DNA of 64,000 nucleotides from Actinobacillus succinogenes 130Z (GCF_000017245.1 NC_009655.1:248001-312000), one strand, 5' to 3'; positions 1 to 9,033 are shown, counted from the first letter of the stretch. Notes: generated by a model not told the origin, from the sequence alone. Translations and numbers: made by a program.

Positions 1-21
1 CCAAAGAAAGTAAGCAAAGAA

Positions 22-145
22 AGGCGACCCCGTTTTGCCTTGTTTCCTGAAAATAATTAAATTTGCTTCATGAAAATCTTGTAAACTCGCTACGCTCAGA
101 CAAACAAGATTTTCTACAAATTTAACCGTTTTCAGGCGGCAAAAA
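22..145. repeat. Long imperfect palindrome I
   Basis: The arms pair over much of this stretch: GAAAATCTTGT (72-82) with ACAAGATTTTC (104-114), AAATTTG (59-65) with CAAATTT (117-123), and TGAAAA near 49 with TTTTCA near 131. The loop contains CTCGCTACGCTC (86-97). There is no credible ORF. It looks like a REP/BIME-type extragenic palindrome or a long RNA hairpin. Confidence 0.6.
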
Positions 146-242
146 GGGGAAAGTACCGACGCATTAAAATTATAGTCTTTTCAACGAATTATAAAAAACA
201 TTCAGAAATTTAACCGCACTTTTATATTACGCTCCAAGGGGT

Positions 243-366
243 CCCCGTCTGAGGTGCCTGAGCGACTTGAAATTTTCAGGAAAATAAGTTTATTTGAGCG
301 TAGCGAGTTTACTTATTTTCCGTGAAGAAAATTTCAACCAAGCGAAGAACAGCACCGAAGTCGGGG
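243..366. repeat. Long imperfect palindrome II
   Basis: A second foldable unit. AAAATAAG on the left pairs with CTTATTTT on the right, GAAATTTTC with GAAAATTTC, and the ends CCCCGTCTGAGGTGC and GCACCGAAGTCGGGG are nearly complementary. The centre is GAGCGTAGCGAG (296-307), the reverse complement of the loop of palindrome I. The remaining sequence of 1-488 holds a USS (213-221) and no gene; the rlmC promoter is probably in the AT-rich 440-480 stretch. Confidence 0.6.
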
Positions 367-488
367 TGCACTTTCTTTTTGCTTACTTTTGCTTTGTGCA
401 AGCAAAGAAAAAGTAAGTCGCCCATCGGGCGAAACCCGATATAAAACACAAAATTTTATCTTAATAAAAGAAAAATAAAACGAATAAA

Positions 489-1640
489 ATGAATTGCCCC
501 CATTACCAAACCCAAACCTGCATATCCTGCCGATGGCTCGAAACGCCGTACGCCGATCAGCTAACGCAAAAACAAACGCATTTGCAGCAACAGATTTCGA
601 TATTGGATCAATCTCGACTTGAATGGATACCACCGTTTCAATCCGCACAATCCGGATTCCGTAATAAAGCCAAAATGGTAGTGAACGGTACGGTGGAACG
701 CCCGATTCTGGGAATTATCAATGAACGAAATCAGCCTGCGGATTTGACGGATTGCCCTCTGTATCCCGCCCGCTTCGCCGAAATTTTTTCCGTGTTAAAA
801 GATTTTATCGGGCGTGCCGGTTTAGTGCCTTATAACATTGCCAAACAAAAAGGCGAGCTGAAATATATTTTATTAACGGAGAGCCGCGCGAATCAGACTC
901 TGATGTTGCGTTTCGTATTGCGATCCGAAACGAAGCTGCCGTTAATGCGACGGGAACTGGCGGGATTGTCGACAAAAATACCGGATTTAGCCGTGGTGAC
1001 GGCGAACATTCAACCGCAACATGCGGCGATTCTGGAAGGCCAAAAAGAGATTTTCCTTACCGAACAACAGGTGTTGGAAGAACGGTTTAACGGCATTCCG
1101 CTGTTTATTCGTCCGCAAGGTTTTTTCCAAACTAATCCCGCCGTTGCCGAAGGCTTATACGGCACGGCGCAGAATTGGGTAAAAAATTTACCGGTGCAGC
1201 GATTGTGGGATTTGTTCTGCGGCGTAGGAGGATTCGGTTTGCATTGTGCCGCCGCGCTGCAAGCGAACACCCCCGATGTAGCGTTGACAGGCATTGAGAT
1301 TTCCCCGTCGGCAATTTATTCCGCCGCCTTATCGGCGGAAAAGTGCGGTCTGAAAAACGTAAGTTTTCAATCTTTGGACGCCGCTAATTTCGCGTTAAAT
1401 CAGGATGACAAACCGGATTTGGTTATCGTCAACCCGCCCCGTCGCGGAATCGGCAAGCCGTTGGCAGAATTTCTTAATAATCTGCGCCCGCAATTTTTGC
1501 TATATTCCAGCTGCAATGCCGTCACCATGGGAAGCGATCTGCAATCGCTTACTCATTACCAAATGCGGAAAATCCGGCTTTTCGACATGTTTCCGCACAC
1601 CGCTCATTATGAGGTGCTGACCTTGTTAACACTGAAATAA
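489..1640 (+). CDS. rlmC: 23S rRNA (uracil-C5)-methyltransferase RlmC
   Basis: SAM-dependent enzyme making m5U at the position equivalent to U747 of 23S rRNA. It has 383 residues, the usual RlmC length. The N-terminus carries the iron-sulfur cysteines C3, C11, C14 and C89 expected for this family, without the extra TRAM domain of RlmD. The SAM-binding part contains DLFCGVGGFG (about 240) and the catalytic cysteine is in SSCNAVT (C342). It stands alone, convergent with the tartrate dehydratase gene, and has an internal USS at 1341-1349. RlmC is preferred over RlmD or TrmA because of the length and cysteine spacing. Confidence 0.93.
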   Translation: MNCPHYQTQTCISCRWLETPYADQLTQKQTHLQQQISILDQSRLEWIPPFQSAQSGFRNKAKMVVNGTVERPILGIINERNQPADLTDCPLYPARFAEIFSVLKDFIGRAGLVPYNIAKQKGELKYILLTESRANQTLMLRFVLRSETKLPLMRRELAGLSTKIPDLAVVTANIQPQHAAILEGQKEIFLTEQQVLEERFNGIPLFIRPQGFFQTNPAVAEGLYGTAQNWVKNLPVQRLWDLFCGVGGFGLHCAAALQANTPDVALTGIEISPSAIYSAALSAEKCGLKNVSFQSLDAANFALNQDDKPDLVIVNPPRRGIGKPLAEFLNNLRPQFLLYSSCNAVTMGSDLQSLTHYQMRKIRLFDMFPHTAHYEVLTLLTLK

Positions 1641-1655
1641 CGGTTTTAAATATCC

Positions 1656-1771
1656 AAGTGCGGTCACAAAAAGCGACGCTTTTTGAACGTTGACTTTGCC
1701 GACGCTGGCGAAGCCATAAGTAATCGCACCGGCGATTACGCATAAAAAATCCGTGTTTTTTGACCGCACTT
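1656..1771. terminator. Convergent intergenic region with USS pair and two hairpins
   Basis: AAGTGCGGT at 1656-1664 and ACCGCACTT at 1763-1771 bracket two hairpins: AAAAAGC-GAC-GCTTTTT (1668-1684) and GTAATCGC-N4-GCGATTAC (1720-1739). It lies between two converging genes, so the natural reading is a bidirectional termination region. Confidence 0.6.
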
Positions 1772-1813
1772 CGAATATCAACCGACAGCGAGCTTATCGG
1801 CTGTTACATAAGG

Positions 1814-2977
1814 TTATTCCGCCAATTCGCGCATGACTTTGATAAGATCCGCTTTACCTTCGAAACCGATGCCCGGTAATTCGGGCATGACGATATGACC
1901 GTCTTCCACCTGTACGGAATCCGGGAAACCGCCGTACGGCTGGAATAAATCCGGATAGCTTTCGTTTCCGCCCAAACCGAGACCGGCGGCAATATTCAAA
2001 GACATTTGGTGACCGCCGTGAGGAATGCAGCGCGACCAAGACCAACCTGCGTCTTTCACGACTTTAAGGGTTCTGAGATATTCCACCAAACCGTATGACA
2101 AGGCGCAGTCGAATTGCAGATAATCGCGATCCGGCCGCATGCCGCCGTAGCGCAACAAGTTACGAGCCTCGTGATGAGAGAACAAATTCTCACCGGTCGC
2201 CATAGTACCCGGATAGAATTCCGCCAAAGCGGCTTGCAAGGCGTAATCCAACGGGTCGCCCGCTTCTTCATACCAAAACAGCGGATATTGGCGCAGCATT
2301 TTGGCGTAAGCGATAGCGGTTTCCAAATCGAAGCGGCCGTTGGCGTCTACGGCAAGTCGTGCGTCGCCGTCGATTTCCTGTAACACCGCTTCAATGCGGC
2401 GTTGGTCTTGTTCCAACGAGGCTCCGCCGATTTTCATTTTCACCACGTTATAGCCGCGATTGATATAGCCACGCATTTCCTGCTGCAATGCGTTCAAATC
2501 TTTGCCCGGATAGTAATAACCGCCGGCGGCATACACAAAGATACGCGGGTTAGCTTGGATGCCTTCGCGATCGGCTAATAATTGGAACAACGGTTTTTGC
2601 GCAATTTTTGCCGTCGCATCCCAAATCGCCATATCCAGCGTACCCACCGCCACGGAACGTTCGCCGTGTCCGCCCGGTTTTTCGTTGCTCATCATTACAT
2701 CCCAAATACGGTGCGGGTCAAGATTGTCGCCTTTATCATTTAACAGGCTGTCCGGATCCGCTTTCAGAATGCGATCACGGAAACGATCGCGGATTAACCC
2801 GCCTTGTCCGTAACGACCGTTTGAATTGAATCCGTATCCCACTACCCGACGACCGTCAATTACTACGTCGGTTACGACGGCAACCATACTGCAGGTCATT
2901 TGACTGAAATCGATATAAGCGTTTCGGATCGGGGAAGAAATAGGTTTGGTGATTTCAAGAATATCGGTAATACGCAT
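1814..2977 (-). CDS. tarD: D-tartrate dehydratase (enolase superfamily)
   Basis: Predicted to dehydrate D-tartrate to oxaloacetate. The 387-residue protein is a mandelate racemase/muconate lactonizing enzyme-type barrel and, from memory, closely resembles Bradyrhizobium D-tartrate dehydratase throughout. Visible active-site residues are the KMK motif (K180, K182), metal ligands D211, E237 and E263, and H320 in the CIPHGGHQ segment; each lies two residues before the Bradyrhizobium position. The start at 2977 is chosen because GGAGG lies just upstream; a start at 3022 would add 15 residues. A LysR gene is divergent. The oxaloacetate product fits a succinate-forming metabolism. Another acid sugar substrate is possible but less likely. 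Confidence 0.85.
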   Translation of the reverse strand: MRITDILEITKPISSPIRNAYIDFSQMTCSMVAVVTDVVIDGRRVVGYGFNSNGRYGQGGLIRDRFRDRILKADPDSLLNDKGDNLDPHRIWDVMMSNEKPGGHGERSVAVGTLDMAIWDATAKIAQKPLFQLLADREGIQANPRIFVYAAGGYYYPGKDLNALQQEMRGYINRGYNVVKMKIGGASLEQDQRRIEAVLQEIDGDARLAVDANGRFDLETAIAYAKMLRQYPLFWYEEAGDPLDYALQAALAEFYPGTMATGENLFSHHEARNLLRYGGMRPDRDYLQFDCALSYGLVEYLRTLKVVKDAGWSWSRCIPHGGHQMSLNIAAGLGLGGNESYPDLFQPYGGFPDSVQVEDGHIVMPELPGIGFEGKADLIKVMRELAE

Positions 2978-3005
2978 AGCGTCCTCCTCTAAGGGATAAT
3001 TAGAT

Positions 3006-3024
3006 TTATGCATAAATTGCATAA
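3006..3024. promoter_or_regulatory. Candidate LysR-type operator between tarD and its regulator
   Basis: Perfect inverted repeat TTATGC-N7-GCATAA in the divergent promoter region, of a size and dyad form typical of LysR boxes. Assignment to the neighbouring regulator is inference. Confidence 0.45.
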
Positions 3025-3140
3025 TTACTGCGTTGTAAATATAATCTCGAAAAGATTGTATTGATCTTTTCTCTTTAACTTTCGTTGGAAATATTAAAGA
3101 TTGTGATAATTTTCGTCCAATGTTAATCAGGAATGCTGTT

Positions 3141-4064
3141 ATGCAAAATTCTCATAATTTAGAACTGACATGGTTGAAAGACTGCCTTGCGCTTGCGGAA
3201 AAACTGAATTTTTCACAGGCTGCGGCGGCGCGTTATGTCACGCAATCGGCATTCAGCCGGCGGATTCAATCATTAGAACAGTGGATCGGAACGCCGCTGT
3301 TTGCCCGAAATCGACGTGATGTGCGGCTGACGCCTGCGGGTGAAATATTCTGTGCGAAAGTGCCGGAAATTCTGCGAATGATTGATAACGGCAGAAACGA
3401 AGCGCTTGATACGGCAGGCAAACATCGTCCCGATGTGGTTATCGCCGCCACCCACTCCTTATCGTTTTCATTTTTCCCCGAATTATTACGGCGCAACCAC
3501 GATATTGCCCGCTTCGGGGCGTTTCGTTTAATTTCCGATACTCTGCAGGCGTGTGAGCGCACGCTGTTGCAGGGGCAATCTCAGTTTCTGCTTTGTCATT
3601 ATCATCCGTATATGCGCTTCAATTTGGCGCCGGAAAACTTTTCCAGCCTGCGTTTGGGGGTTGATCGACTGATTCCGTACAGTAAAACCGAACAGGCAGG
3701 GCAACAGCCTTTATGGAAAATTGACGGCGGGGAAAAAATACCTTATTTGGCCTTCAGTAACGAATCGGGAATCGGACGGATTATCGCCAATACGGAGGCA
3801 ATTAACGGAATTGGCAATAATCTGCAGCTAACATTTACTTCCGATTTAGCCGCCACCCTGCTGGCAATGGTGAAATCAGGAGACGGCGTGGCATGGCTGC
3901 CGGAAACGCTGGCGGAACAAGACATTAAAAACGGTGATATTATGCCGGCGACGGAACTCGCCGATTTTCGATTGCCCGTTGAAATCCGCTTATACCGTCC
4001 GACGGCGAAAATGAGCGAAACGGTGGAAGCCTTATGGGATATTTTTGCTCAATCGGCGCTATAA
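3141..4064 (+). CDS. LysR-family transcriptional regulator (HypT-like), divergent from tarD
   Basis: 307 residues. The N-terminal winged helix-turn-helix carries the LysR pattern FSQAAAARYVTQSAFSRRI (about 23-41), followed by a periplasmic-binding-protein-like effector domain. The overall pattern recalls E. coli HypT/YjiE more than catabolic regulators. An ATG at 3141 with AGGA just upstream is preferred over the non-ATG-supported extension to 3120. Its divergent position makes it the likely regulator of the tartrate dehydratase gene, though the ligand cannot be read from the sequence. Confidence 0.75.
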   Translation: MQNSHNLELTWLKDCLALAEKLNFSQAAAARYVTQSAFSRRIQSLEQWIGTPLFARNRRDVRLTPAGEIFCAKVPEILRMIDNGRNEALDTAGKHRPDVVIAATHSLSFSFFPELLRRNHDIARFGAFRLISDTLQACERTLLQGQSQFLLCHYHPYMRFNLAPENFSSLRLGVDRLIPYSKTEQAGQQPLWKIDGGEKIPYLAFSNESGIGRIIANTEAINGIGNNLQLTFTSDLAATLLAMVKSGDGVAWLPETLAEQDIKNGDIMPATELADFRLPVEIRLYRPTAKMSETVEALWDIFAQSAL

Positions 4065-4107
4065 AGTCGATGGCTATGCGAAAAACTATGCTTTTTTTGA
4101 CCGCACT

Positions 4108-5013
4108 TTATTTATTCGGCCGAGATTTTTCCAGTAAAAAATCAATCAGTACCCGCACCCGACCGGCTTTCTGACTGTGTTGCATATAGAACAGATATAG
4201 AGCGGGATAATGCGTCCAGTTCTCCTCAAGCACGGGAATAAATTTCTCGCTGTCATGCAGAGCGTTCACTACCGGTTCAAATAACCTTCCCAATGCTATG
4301 CCCTGGCGTATGGCATCCAGTTCTACAATAAGATTATTGGTTAATATGGAATAAGGCATATTCACCGAAATTTCTCTGCCGTTCTGATTTAACGTCAAAG
4401 GATAGGTGCGGTTTGCCGTAACGAAACGGTATCCCAACAGTTTATGACGGCTTAAATCCTGTAAGGATTCCGGTTTACCGTATTTGCTGAGATAACTTTC
4501 CGAAGCATACAACCCCAGTCGTATCGGGTCGAGCAGTTTTTTCGCCACCACATTCTGCTCCAGCCGATCACCGAAACGAATTCCTACGTCAAACCCTTCC
4601 TTCACAATATCCACAATACCGTCATTTACGGAAATCTCCAGCCGAATATCGGGATAGCGCTCGCAAAATTCGGCGAAATGCGGTCGGATAAGCAATAAAT
4701 AAGAAATAGTAGACGTAGTAATCCGTACCGCCCCCGCGGGTTTTTCCGCTAAATCCCGAACGGATTCCATCATCAAATCCAGTCCGCGAATCATATCTTT
4801 CGTGGAGTCGAACAACCGCTGTCCCGCTTCCGTTAATTCCATTTTGCGAGTGGTGCGGGTAAACAACGGCAAGCCCAGATGTCGTTCTAATAGCTTTAAC
4901 GCATTGCTTACCGCCGGCGGAGCGATTTCCAGCTTTCTGGCCGCCGCCGCAATAGAACCTTTATTAACAATTTCATGAAAATAGGTGAGATAACCATAAA
5001 TTGAACTTTGCAT
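4108..5013 (-). CDS. LysR-family transcriptional regulator
   Basis: 301-residue LysR protein of the large AaeR/DmlR/CrgA-type group. The helix-turn-helix is at about 15-35 (GSIAAAARKLEIAPPAVSNA) and is followed by the conserved LPLFTRTTRKMELTEAG segment and an effector-binding domain. It is divergent from the small exported protein gene at 5156. A USS (4100-4108) overlaps its stop codon. Effector unknown. Confidence 0.8.
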   Translation of the reverse strand: MQSSIYGYLTYFHEIVNKGSIAAAARKLEIAPPAVSNALKLLERHLGLPLFTRTTRKMELTEAGQRLFDSTKDMIRGLDLMMESVRDLAEKPAGAVRITTSTISYLLLIRPHFAEFCERYPDIRLEISVNDGIVDIVKEGFDVGIRFGDRLEQNVVAKKLLDPIRLGLYASESYLSKYGKPESLQDLSRHKLLGYRFVTANRTYPLTLNQNGREISVNMPYSILTNNLIVELDAIRQGIALGRLFEPVVNALHDSEKFIPVLEENWTHYPALYLFYMQHSQKAGRVRVLIDFLLEKSRPNK

Positions 5014-5046
5014 AGTATTAATAACTTTTTGTTAATTGTAAATTAT

Positions 5047-5059
5047 AGATTAGCAATCT
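5047..5059. promoter_or_regulatory. Candidate LysR-type dyad and promoter for the exported protein gene
   Basis: AGATT-AGC-AATCT is a perfect dyad between the LysR gene and the downstream small gene. A TATAAT at 5081-5086 with TTATCA 16 bases upstream could be the plus-strand promoter, placing the dyad just upstream of the -35 element. Inference only. Confidence 0.35.
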
Positions 5060-5155
5060 TATCATATTAATTAAAATCTTTATAATGCGCGCCATCGAAC
5101 GACACAGGTCGTTTGTTTGACCATTATTAACGAACATATTTTAAGGATACAGATT

Positions 5156-5596
5156 ATGAAATATTCAATGATTAAAACCGCAGCTTTCGCATTCATCGCT
5201 TCCGCATTCACCACACAAGCTATGGCGGCAAGCCACATGGAGCGCCGGATTGTTCGCGACATTTCCAATCAATCTCATCAAGCGGTAAAAACGGAAAACA
5301 ACCGTTATGATGCGTTGAAATCAGAATTAAATTCAAAATTAGTGCAGTTAAATCAGGCTTCCGAAATGAACGCATTCAACGCGTTGGCAGCCGAAGCCAA
5401 AGAACTGGCGCAACAAACTAAAGCGGCGGCACTGGCTCAAACCTTTAACTACGGCGAACCTTCGGACAACCGTCGCGCGGAATTAGGCGTGAACTATGTC
5501 AGTTGGAAGCTGAACAAACTTATCGACAGTTTGGATCAAGCGGCAGCTCAATCCGATTTAGCCGCCGCCAAAACGGAAATCCGTTCGCATATCTAA
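5156..5596 (+). CDS. Small periplasmic protein of unknown function
   Basis: 146 residues starting with a clear signal peptide (charged MKYSMIK start, hydrophobic core, cleavage after AMA or AMAA about residue 23). The mature part is hydrophilic, alanine- and glutamine-rich and probably all helical, with no recognisable catalytic motif or cysteine. The ATG at 5156 is chosen over the upstream 5117 start because it follows AAGGA and begins the signal peptide. The divergent LysR gene may control it. I do not recognise the family. Confidence 0.75.
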   Translation: MKYSMIKTAAFAFIASAFTTQAMAASHMERRIVRDISNQSHQAVKTENNRYDALKSELNSKLVQLNQASEMNAFNALAAEAKELAQQTKAAALAQTFNYGEPSDNRRAELGVNYVSWKLNKLIDSLDQAAAQSDLAAAKTEIRSHI

Positions 5597-5618
5597 AATA
5601 TAAGTACGATTAAACACT

Positions 5619-5664
5619 AAAAAAGTGCGGTCAAAAAATACATTGTTTTTTGACCGCACTTTTT
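5619..5664. terminator. Paired-USS bidirectional terminator
   Basis: AAAAAAGTGCGGTCAAAAAA pairs with TTTTTTGACCGCACTTTTT, a near-perfect hairpin ending in T runs on both strands, between two convergent genes. It is made of two inverted uptake signals. Confidence 0.85.
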
Positions 5665-5665
5665 A

Positions 5666-6307
5666 TCACGCCCCATAAATCCGCACCGCATAACAAGCCA
5701 AATTATAGGCAATACTCCACATTACCACGCCGATAACGCCGTCTAACACACGCCAGGTGGCGGGACGTTTAAACAACGGAATCAACAAACGTGCGCCGTA
5801 TCCCAGACTAAAAAACCATAACGCCGAAGCCGTGAGCGCGCCCAACAGAAAAAACGTTTTTTGCGCCGCCGGAATAGTACCGGCAATACCGCCGATAATG
5901 GCGAAGCAATCAAGGTAGACATGAGGATTCAGCAGCGTAATCGCCAAGGTTGTCAACACTGCTTTCAACGTGGAGGATTGCACACTGTTTTCGGCATTTA
6001 AATTCAATGCGGAATTTCCCGCATAAGCCGAACGGAATGCGCGTAAACCGTACACAAACAGGAATACCGCTCCCACGATCGCCAACGCCACCGTGGCGAC
6101 AGGACTTCCGCTGATGAGCGAGCCCAAGCCCAAGACACCCGAAGAAATCAGGACAAAATCGCAAATAAAGCAGGTCAGAACTACCGCCAGAATATTGCGT
6201 TTCAGTAATCCCTGCTTCAACACAAAAGCATTCTGTGCGCCGATGGCGATAATCAATCCGCCGCATACCAAAAATCCCTGAATAAAAAACACCACCTTTT
6301 TCCCCAT
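5666..6307 (-). CDS. LysE/ArgO-family amino acid exporter
   Basis: 213-residue inner-membrane protein with about six hydrophobic segments. The N-terminal GAQNAFVLKQG and the central LNPHVYLDCF are hallmarks of the LysE/ArgO family, which exports basic amino acids. The ATG at 6307 gives the typical family length; the reading frame extends to a TTG at 6331 but has no support there. Arginine or lysine export is the best guess because of similarity to E. coli ArgO. Confidence 0.82.
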   Translation of the reverse strand: MGKKVVFFIQGFLVCGGLIIAIGAQNAFVLKQGLLKRNILAVVLTCFICDFVLISSGVLGLGSLISGSPVATVALAIVGAVFLFVYGLRAFRSAYAGNSALNLNAENSVQSSTLKAVLTTLAITLLNPHVYLDCFAIIGGIAGTIPAAQKTFFLLGALTASALWFFSLGYGARLLIPLFKRPATWRVLDGVIGVVMWSIAYNLACYAVRIYGA

Positions 6308-6424
6308 GCACGATTTACAAAAATTCGACAAAATTATACCGCACTTTTACCGCCTTTCTCTTTAAATTTATAGCCGTTCGGTAGTACACTAGGGTTACTT
6401 TTGTCAACCCAAAGGGGAGCAACT

Positions 6425-7099
6425 ATGAAACCTTATTTAATTGCACCTTCGATTCTTTCCGCCGATTTGGCGCGTCTGGGCGAAGATGTGGAAAACGTGC
6501 TGAAGTGCGGTGCGGATTTGATTCATTTCGATGTGATGGACAATCATTACGTGCCGAACCTGACGTTCGGCGCACCGGTATGCAAAGCCCTGCGCGAATA
6601 CGGCATTACCGCGCCCATCGACGTGCATTTAATGGCAACGCCGGTGGATTCGCTGGTGGTGGATTTCGCCAAAGCGGGCGCCACTTCCATCACCTTTCAC
6701 GGCGAAGCCAGTCTGCATATCGATCGCACCTTACAGCTGATTCGCGATCAAGGTTGCCGAGCGGGACTGGTATTTAATCCCGCCACGCCGTTGAATTATC
6801 TGGATTTCGTCATGGATAAACTGGATATGATTTTGTTAATGTCGGTCAACCCGGGATTCGGCGGACAATCCTTTATTCCGGCGACGCTCGACAAACTGCG
6901 TCAAGTGCGTCAGCGTATCGATGACAGCGGTTTCGACATTCGTTTAGAAGTGGACGGCGGTGTAAAAATCGACAACATCGCACAAATCGCCGCCGCCGGT
7001 GCCGATATGTTCGTGGCGGGTTCGGCGATTTTCGATGCGCCGGACTACCAAAAAGTCATCGACGATATGCGGGCGGAATTAGCAAAAGTACAAAAATAG
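6425..7099 (+). CDS. rpe: Ribulose-phosphate 3-epimerase
   Basis: Interconverts D-ribulose 5-phosphate and D-xylulose 5-phosphate. 224 residues with the TIM-barrel motifs IAPSILSADLARLGE, HFDVMDNHYVPN (metal-binding His and catalytic Asp), VHLMA, MSVNPGFGGQ and VDGGV. The ATG at 6425 follows GGGGAGC; the frame extends to 6401 without need. First gene of rpe-gph-trpS, 8 bases before gph, as in many gammaproteobacteria. Confidence 0.97.
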   Translation: MKPYLIAPSILSADLARLGEDVENVLKCGADLIHFDVMDNHYVPNLTFGAPVCKALREYGITAPIDVHLMATPVDSLVVDFAKAGATSITFHGEASLHIDRTLQLIRDQGCRAGLVFNPATPLNYLDFVMDKLDMILLMSVNPGFGGQSFIPATLDKLRQVRQRIDDSGFDIRLEVDGGVKIDNIAQIAAAGADMFVAGSAIFDAPDYQKVIDDMRAELAKVQK

Positions 7100-7107
7100 G
7101 AAGAAAA

Positions 7108-7782
7108 ATGGCCTCTCAATTTAAATTAATCGGCTTCGATTTGGACGGCACGCTGGTCAACAGCCTGCCCGATCTTGCTTTATCCGTCAATTCGGCATTA
7201 GCGGAATTCGGTTTACCGCAAGCACCGGAACCCTTGGTATTAACCTGGATCGGCAACGGTGCCGATGTGTTGATCAGTCGCGGGGTAGAATGGGCAAGCG
7301 TGCAATCCGGTACAACCCTCAGCGAAGAGGAAACCGTGCAACTTAAAGCGCGTTTTAATCACTTCTACGGTGAAAATCTGTGTAACGTGAGCCGTTTATT
7401 TCCGAACGTCAAGGAAACGCTGGACAAACTGAAAGCCCGGGGATTTATACTTGCCGTCGTCACCAATAAACCGACTCAGCACGTTCAACCGGTGTTGAAA
7501 GCCTTCGGCATCGATCATTTTTTCAGCGAAGCCTTAGGCGGTCAATCCTTGCCGGCAATTAAACCGCATCCCGCTCCGCTTTACTATTTATGCGGAAAAT
7601 TCGGTTTCTACCCGCATCAGGTTCTGTTTGTGGGCGATTCCCGCAACGATATTCTCGCCGCTCGCGCAGCAGGCTGCCCTGCCGTCGGCTTAACTTACGG
7701 CTATAACTACAACATTCCCATCGCGGAAAGCAAACCGGATTGGGTATTGGACGATTTTGCAGAAATTCTGAATATCGTGTAA
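7108..7782 (+). CDS. gph: Phosphoglycolate phosphatase
   Basis: HAD-superfamily phosphatase removing 2-phosphoglycolate. 224 residues with motif I GFDLDGTLVNS (about 9-19), motif II VVTNKP, conserved lysine in AIKPHPAP, and motif III FVGDSRNDILAA. Position between rpe and trpS supports Gph rather than another HAD enzyme. A USS overlaps the stop region. Confidence 0.94.
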   Translation: MASQFKLIGFDLDGTLVNSLPDLALSVNSALAEFGLPQAPEPLVLTWIGNGADVLISRGVEWASVQSGTTLSEEETVQLKARFNHFYGENLCNVSRLFPNVKETLDKLKARGFILAVVTNKPTQHVQPVLKAFGIDHFFSEALGGQSLPAIKPHPAPLYYLCGKFGFYPHQVLFVGDSRNDILAARAAGCPAVGLTYGYNYNIPIAESKPDWVLDDFAEILNIV

Positions 7783-7825
7783 AGTGCGGTCGGAATTTTA
7801 CCAGTTTTTAAACTAAGGAATAAAA

Positions 7826-8830
7826 ATGACAAAACCAGTTGTATTAAGCGGTGTACAGCCGTCAGGCGAATTAACCATCGGTAACTATCTCGGCGCCCTG
7901 CGTCAATGGGTGAACATGCAGGATGATTACGAATGCCTGTTCTGTATTGTGGATTTACATGCCATCACCGTGCGTCAGGATCCGGAAACCCTGCGCAAAG
8001 CTACATTGGACGTTCTGGCGTTATATTTGGCCTGCGGTATCGATCCGGAGAAAAGTACCATTTTCATTCAATCCCATGTGCCGGAACACACTCAACTCGC
8101 CTGGGTTCTGAATTGTTACACCTATTTCGGTGAAATGGGGCGTATGACTCAGTTTAAAGATAAATCGGCGAAACACGCGGACAACATCAATGTAGGTTTA
8201 TTCACGTATCCGGTGCTGATGGCGGCGGATATTTTACTGTATCAGGCTAATCAAGTGCCGGTAGGGGAAGACCAACGCCAGCATCTTGAAATTTCCCGCG
8301 ATATTGCCCAACGTTTCAACGCATTATACGGCGAGCGTTTTGTGGTGCCGGAAGCCTTTATTCCTAAAGCCGGTGCCCGTATTATGGCATTGCAGGAACC
8401 GACGAAGAAAATGTCGAAATCCGATGATAATCGTAATAACGTGATTACTTTACTGGAAGATCCGAAATCCGTGGAGAAAAAAATCAAACGGGCATTAACC
8501 GACGGTGACGAACCGCCTGTCGTTCGTTATGACGTACAAAATAAAGCCGGCGTCTCCAACCTGTTAGAAATGCTTGCGGTGATGAGCGAAAAATCCATTT
8601 CCGAACTGGAAAAAGAATTTGAAGGTAAAATGTACGGCCACTTAAAAAGCGCAGTGGCGGAAGAAACGGTAAAAATGTTGACCGCACTTCAGGAACGTTT
8701 CCATCATTACCGTAATGACGAAGCCTTATTAACCCGCATTGCGGCGGAAGGCGCACAGAAAGCTAAAGTTCGTGCGCAAAAAACTTTGAAGGCGGTTTAT
8801 GACGCAGTAGGATTTGTGCCGGCGGCCTAA
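7826..8830 (+). CDS. trpS: Tryptophan--tRNA ligase
   Basis: Class I aminoacyl-tRNA synthetase, 334 residues, normal length for bacterial TrpRS. The HIGH-like motif is TIGNYLGALRQW (about 17) and the KMSKS loop is near residue 195 in PTKKMSKSDDN. VGEDQRQHLE is the conserved tryptophanyl signature region. AAGGAATAAAA precedes the ATG. Last gene of the rpe-gph-trpS group, with its own terminator. Confidence 0.97.
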   Translation: MTKPVVLSGVQPSGELTIGNYLGALRQWVNMQDDYECLFCIVDLHAITVRQDPETLRKATLDVLALYLACGIDPEKSTIFIQSHVPEHTQLAWVLNCYTYFGEMGRMTQFKDKSAKHADNINVGLFTYPVLMAADILLYQANQVPVGEDQRQHLEISRDIAQRFNALYGERFVVPEAFIPKAGARIMALQEPTKKMSKSDDNRNNVITLLEDPKSVEKKIKRALTDGDEPPVVRYDVQNKAGVSNLLEMLAVMSEKSISELEKEFEGKMYGHLKSAVAEETVKMLTALQERFHHYRNDEALLTRIAAEGAQKAKVRAQKTLKAVYDAVGFVPAA

Positions 8831-8847
8831 TAACCTGTTAAGATGAC

Positions 8848-8876
8848 AAACCCGTTGTTTATCAACGGGTTTTTTA
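8848..8876 (+). terminator. Intrinsic terminator after trpS
   Basis: AACCCGTTG-TTTAT-CAACGGGTT followed by a T run, 18 bases after the trpS stop. Confidence 0.9.
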
Positions 8877-8943
8877 TGTCCCCAAATAATACGGACGAAT
8901 AAGCCGCGCCGTTTATCTTTCTAAACAACTTCTAATTTCCAAA

Positions 8944-8980
8944 ACAAAAGGCTGAGTGGAAATACTCAGCCTTTATTTTT
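8944..8980. terminator. Intrinsic terminator after pckA
   Basis: AAAGGCTGAGT-GGAAAT-ACTCAGCCTTT with T-rich tails on both strands; it serves pckA on the minus strand and could act both ways. Confidence 0.85.
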
Positions 8981-9033
8981 CAGATTTTATTCGGTAGTTT
9001 ACCGAATCATGCACATACTATGCTTTTACAGTT

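Noticed and set aside
334..648. 104-residue ORF overlapping palindrome II and the rlmC start
   Set aside because: Antisense to rlmC and formed largely by palindrome sequence; no coding features.
1010..1294. Antisense ORFs within rlmC
   Set aside because: Shadow frames of a well-supported gene with no start context.
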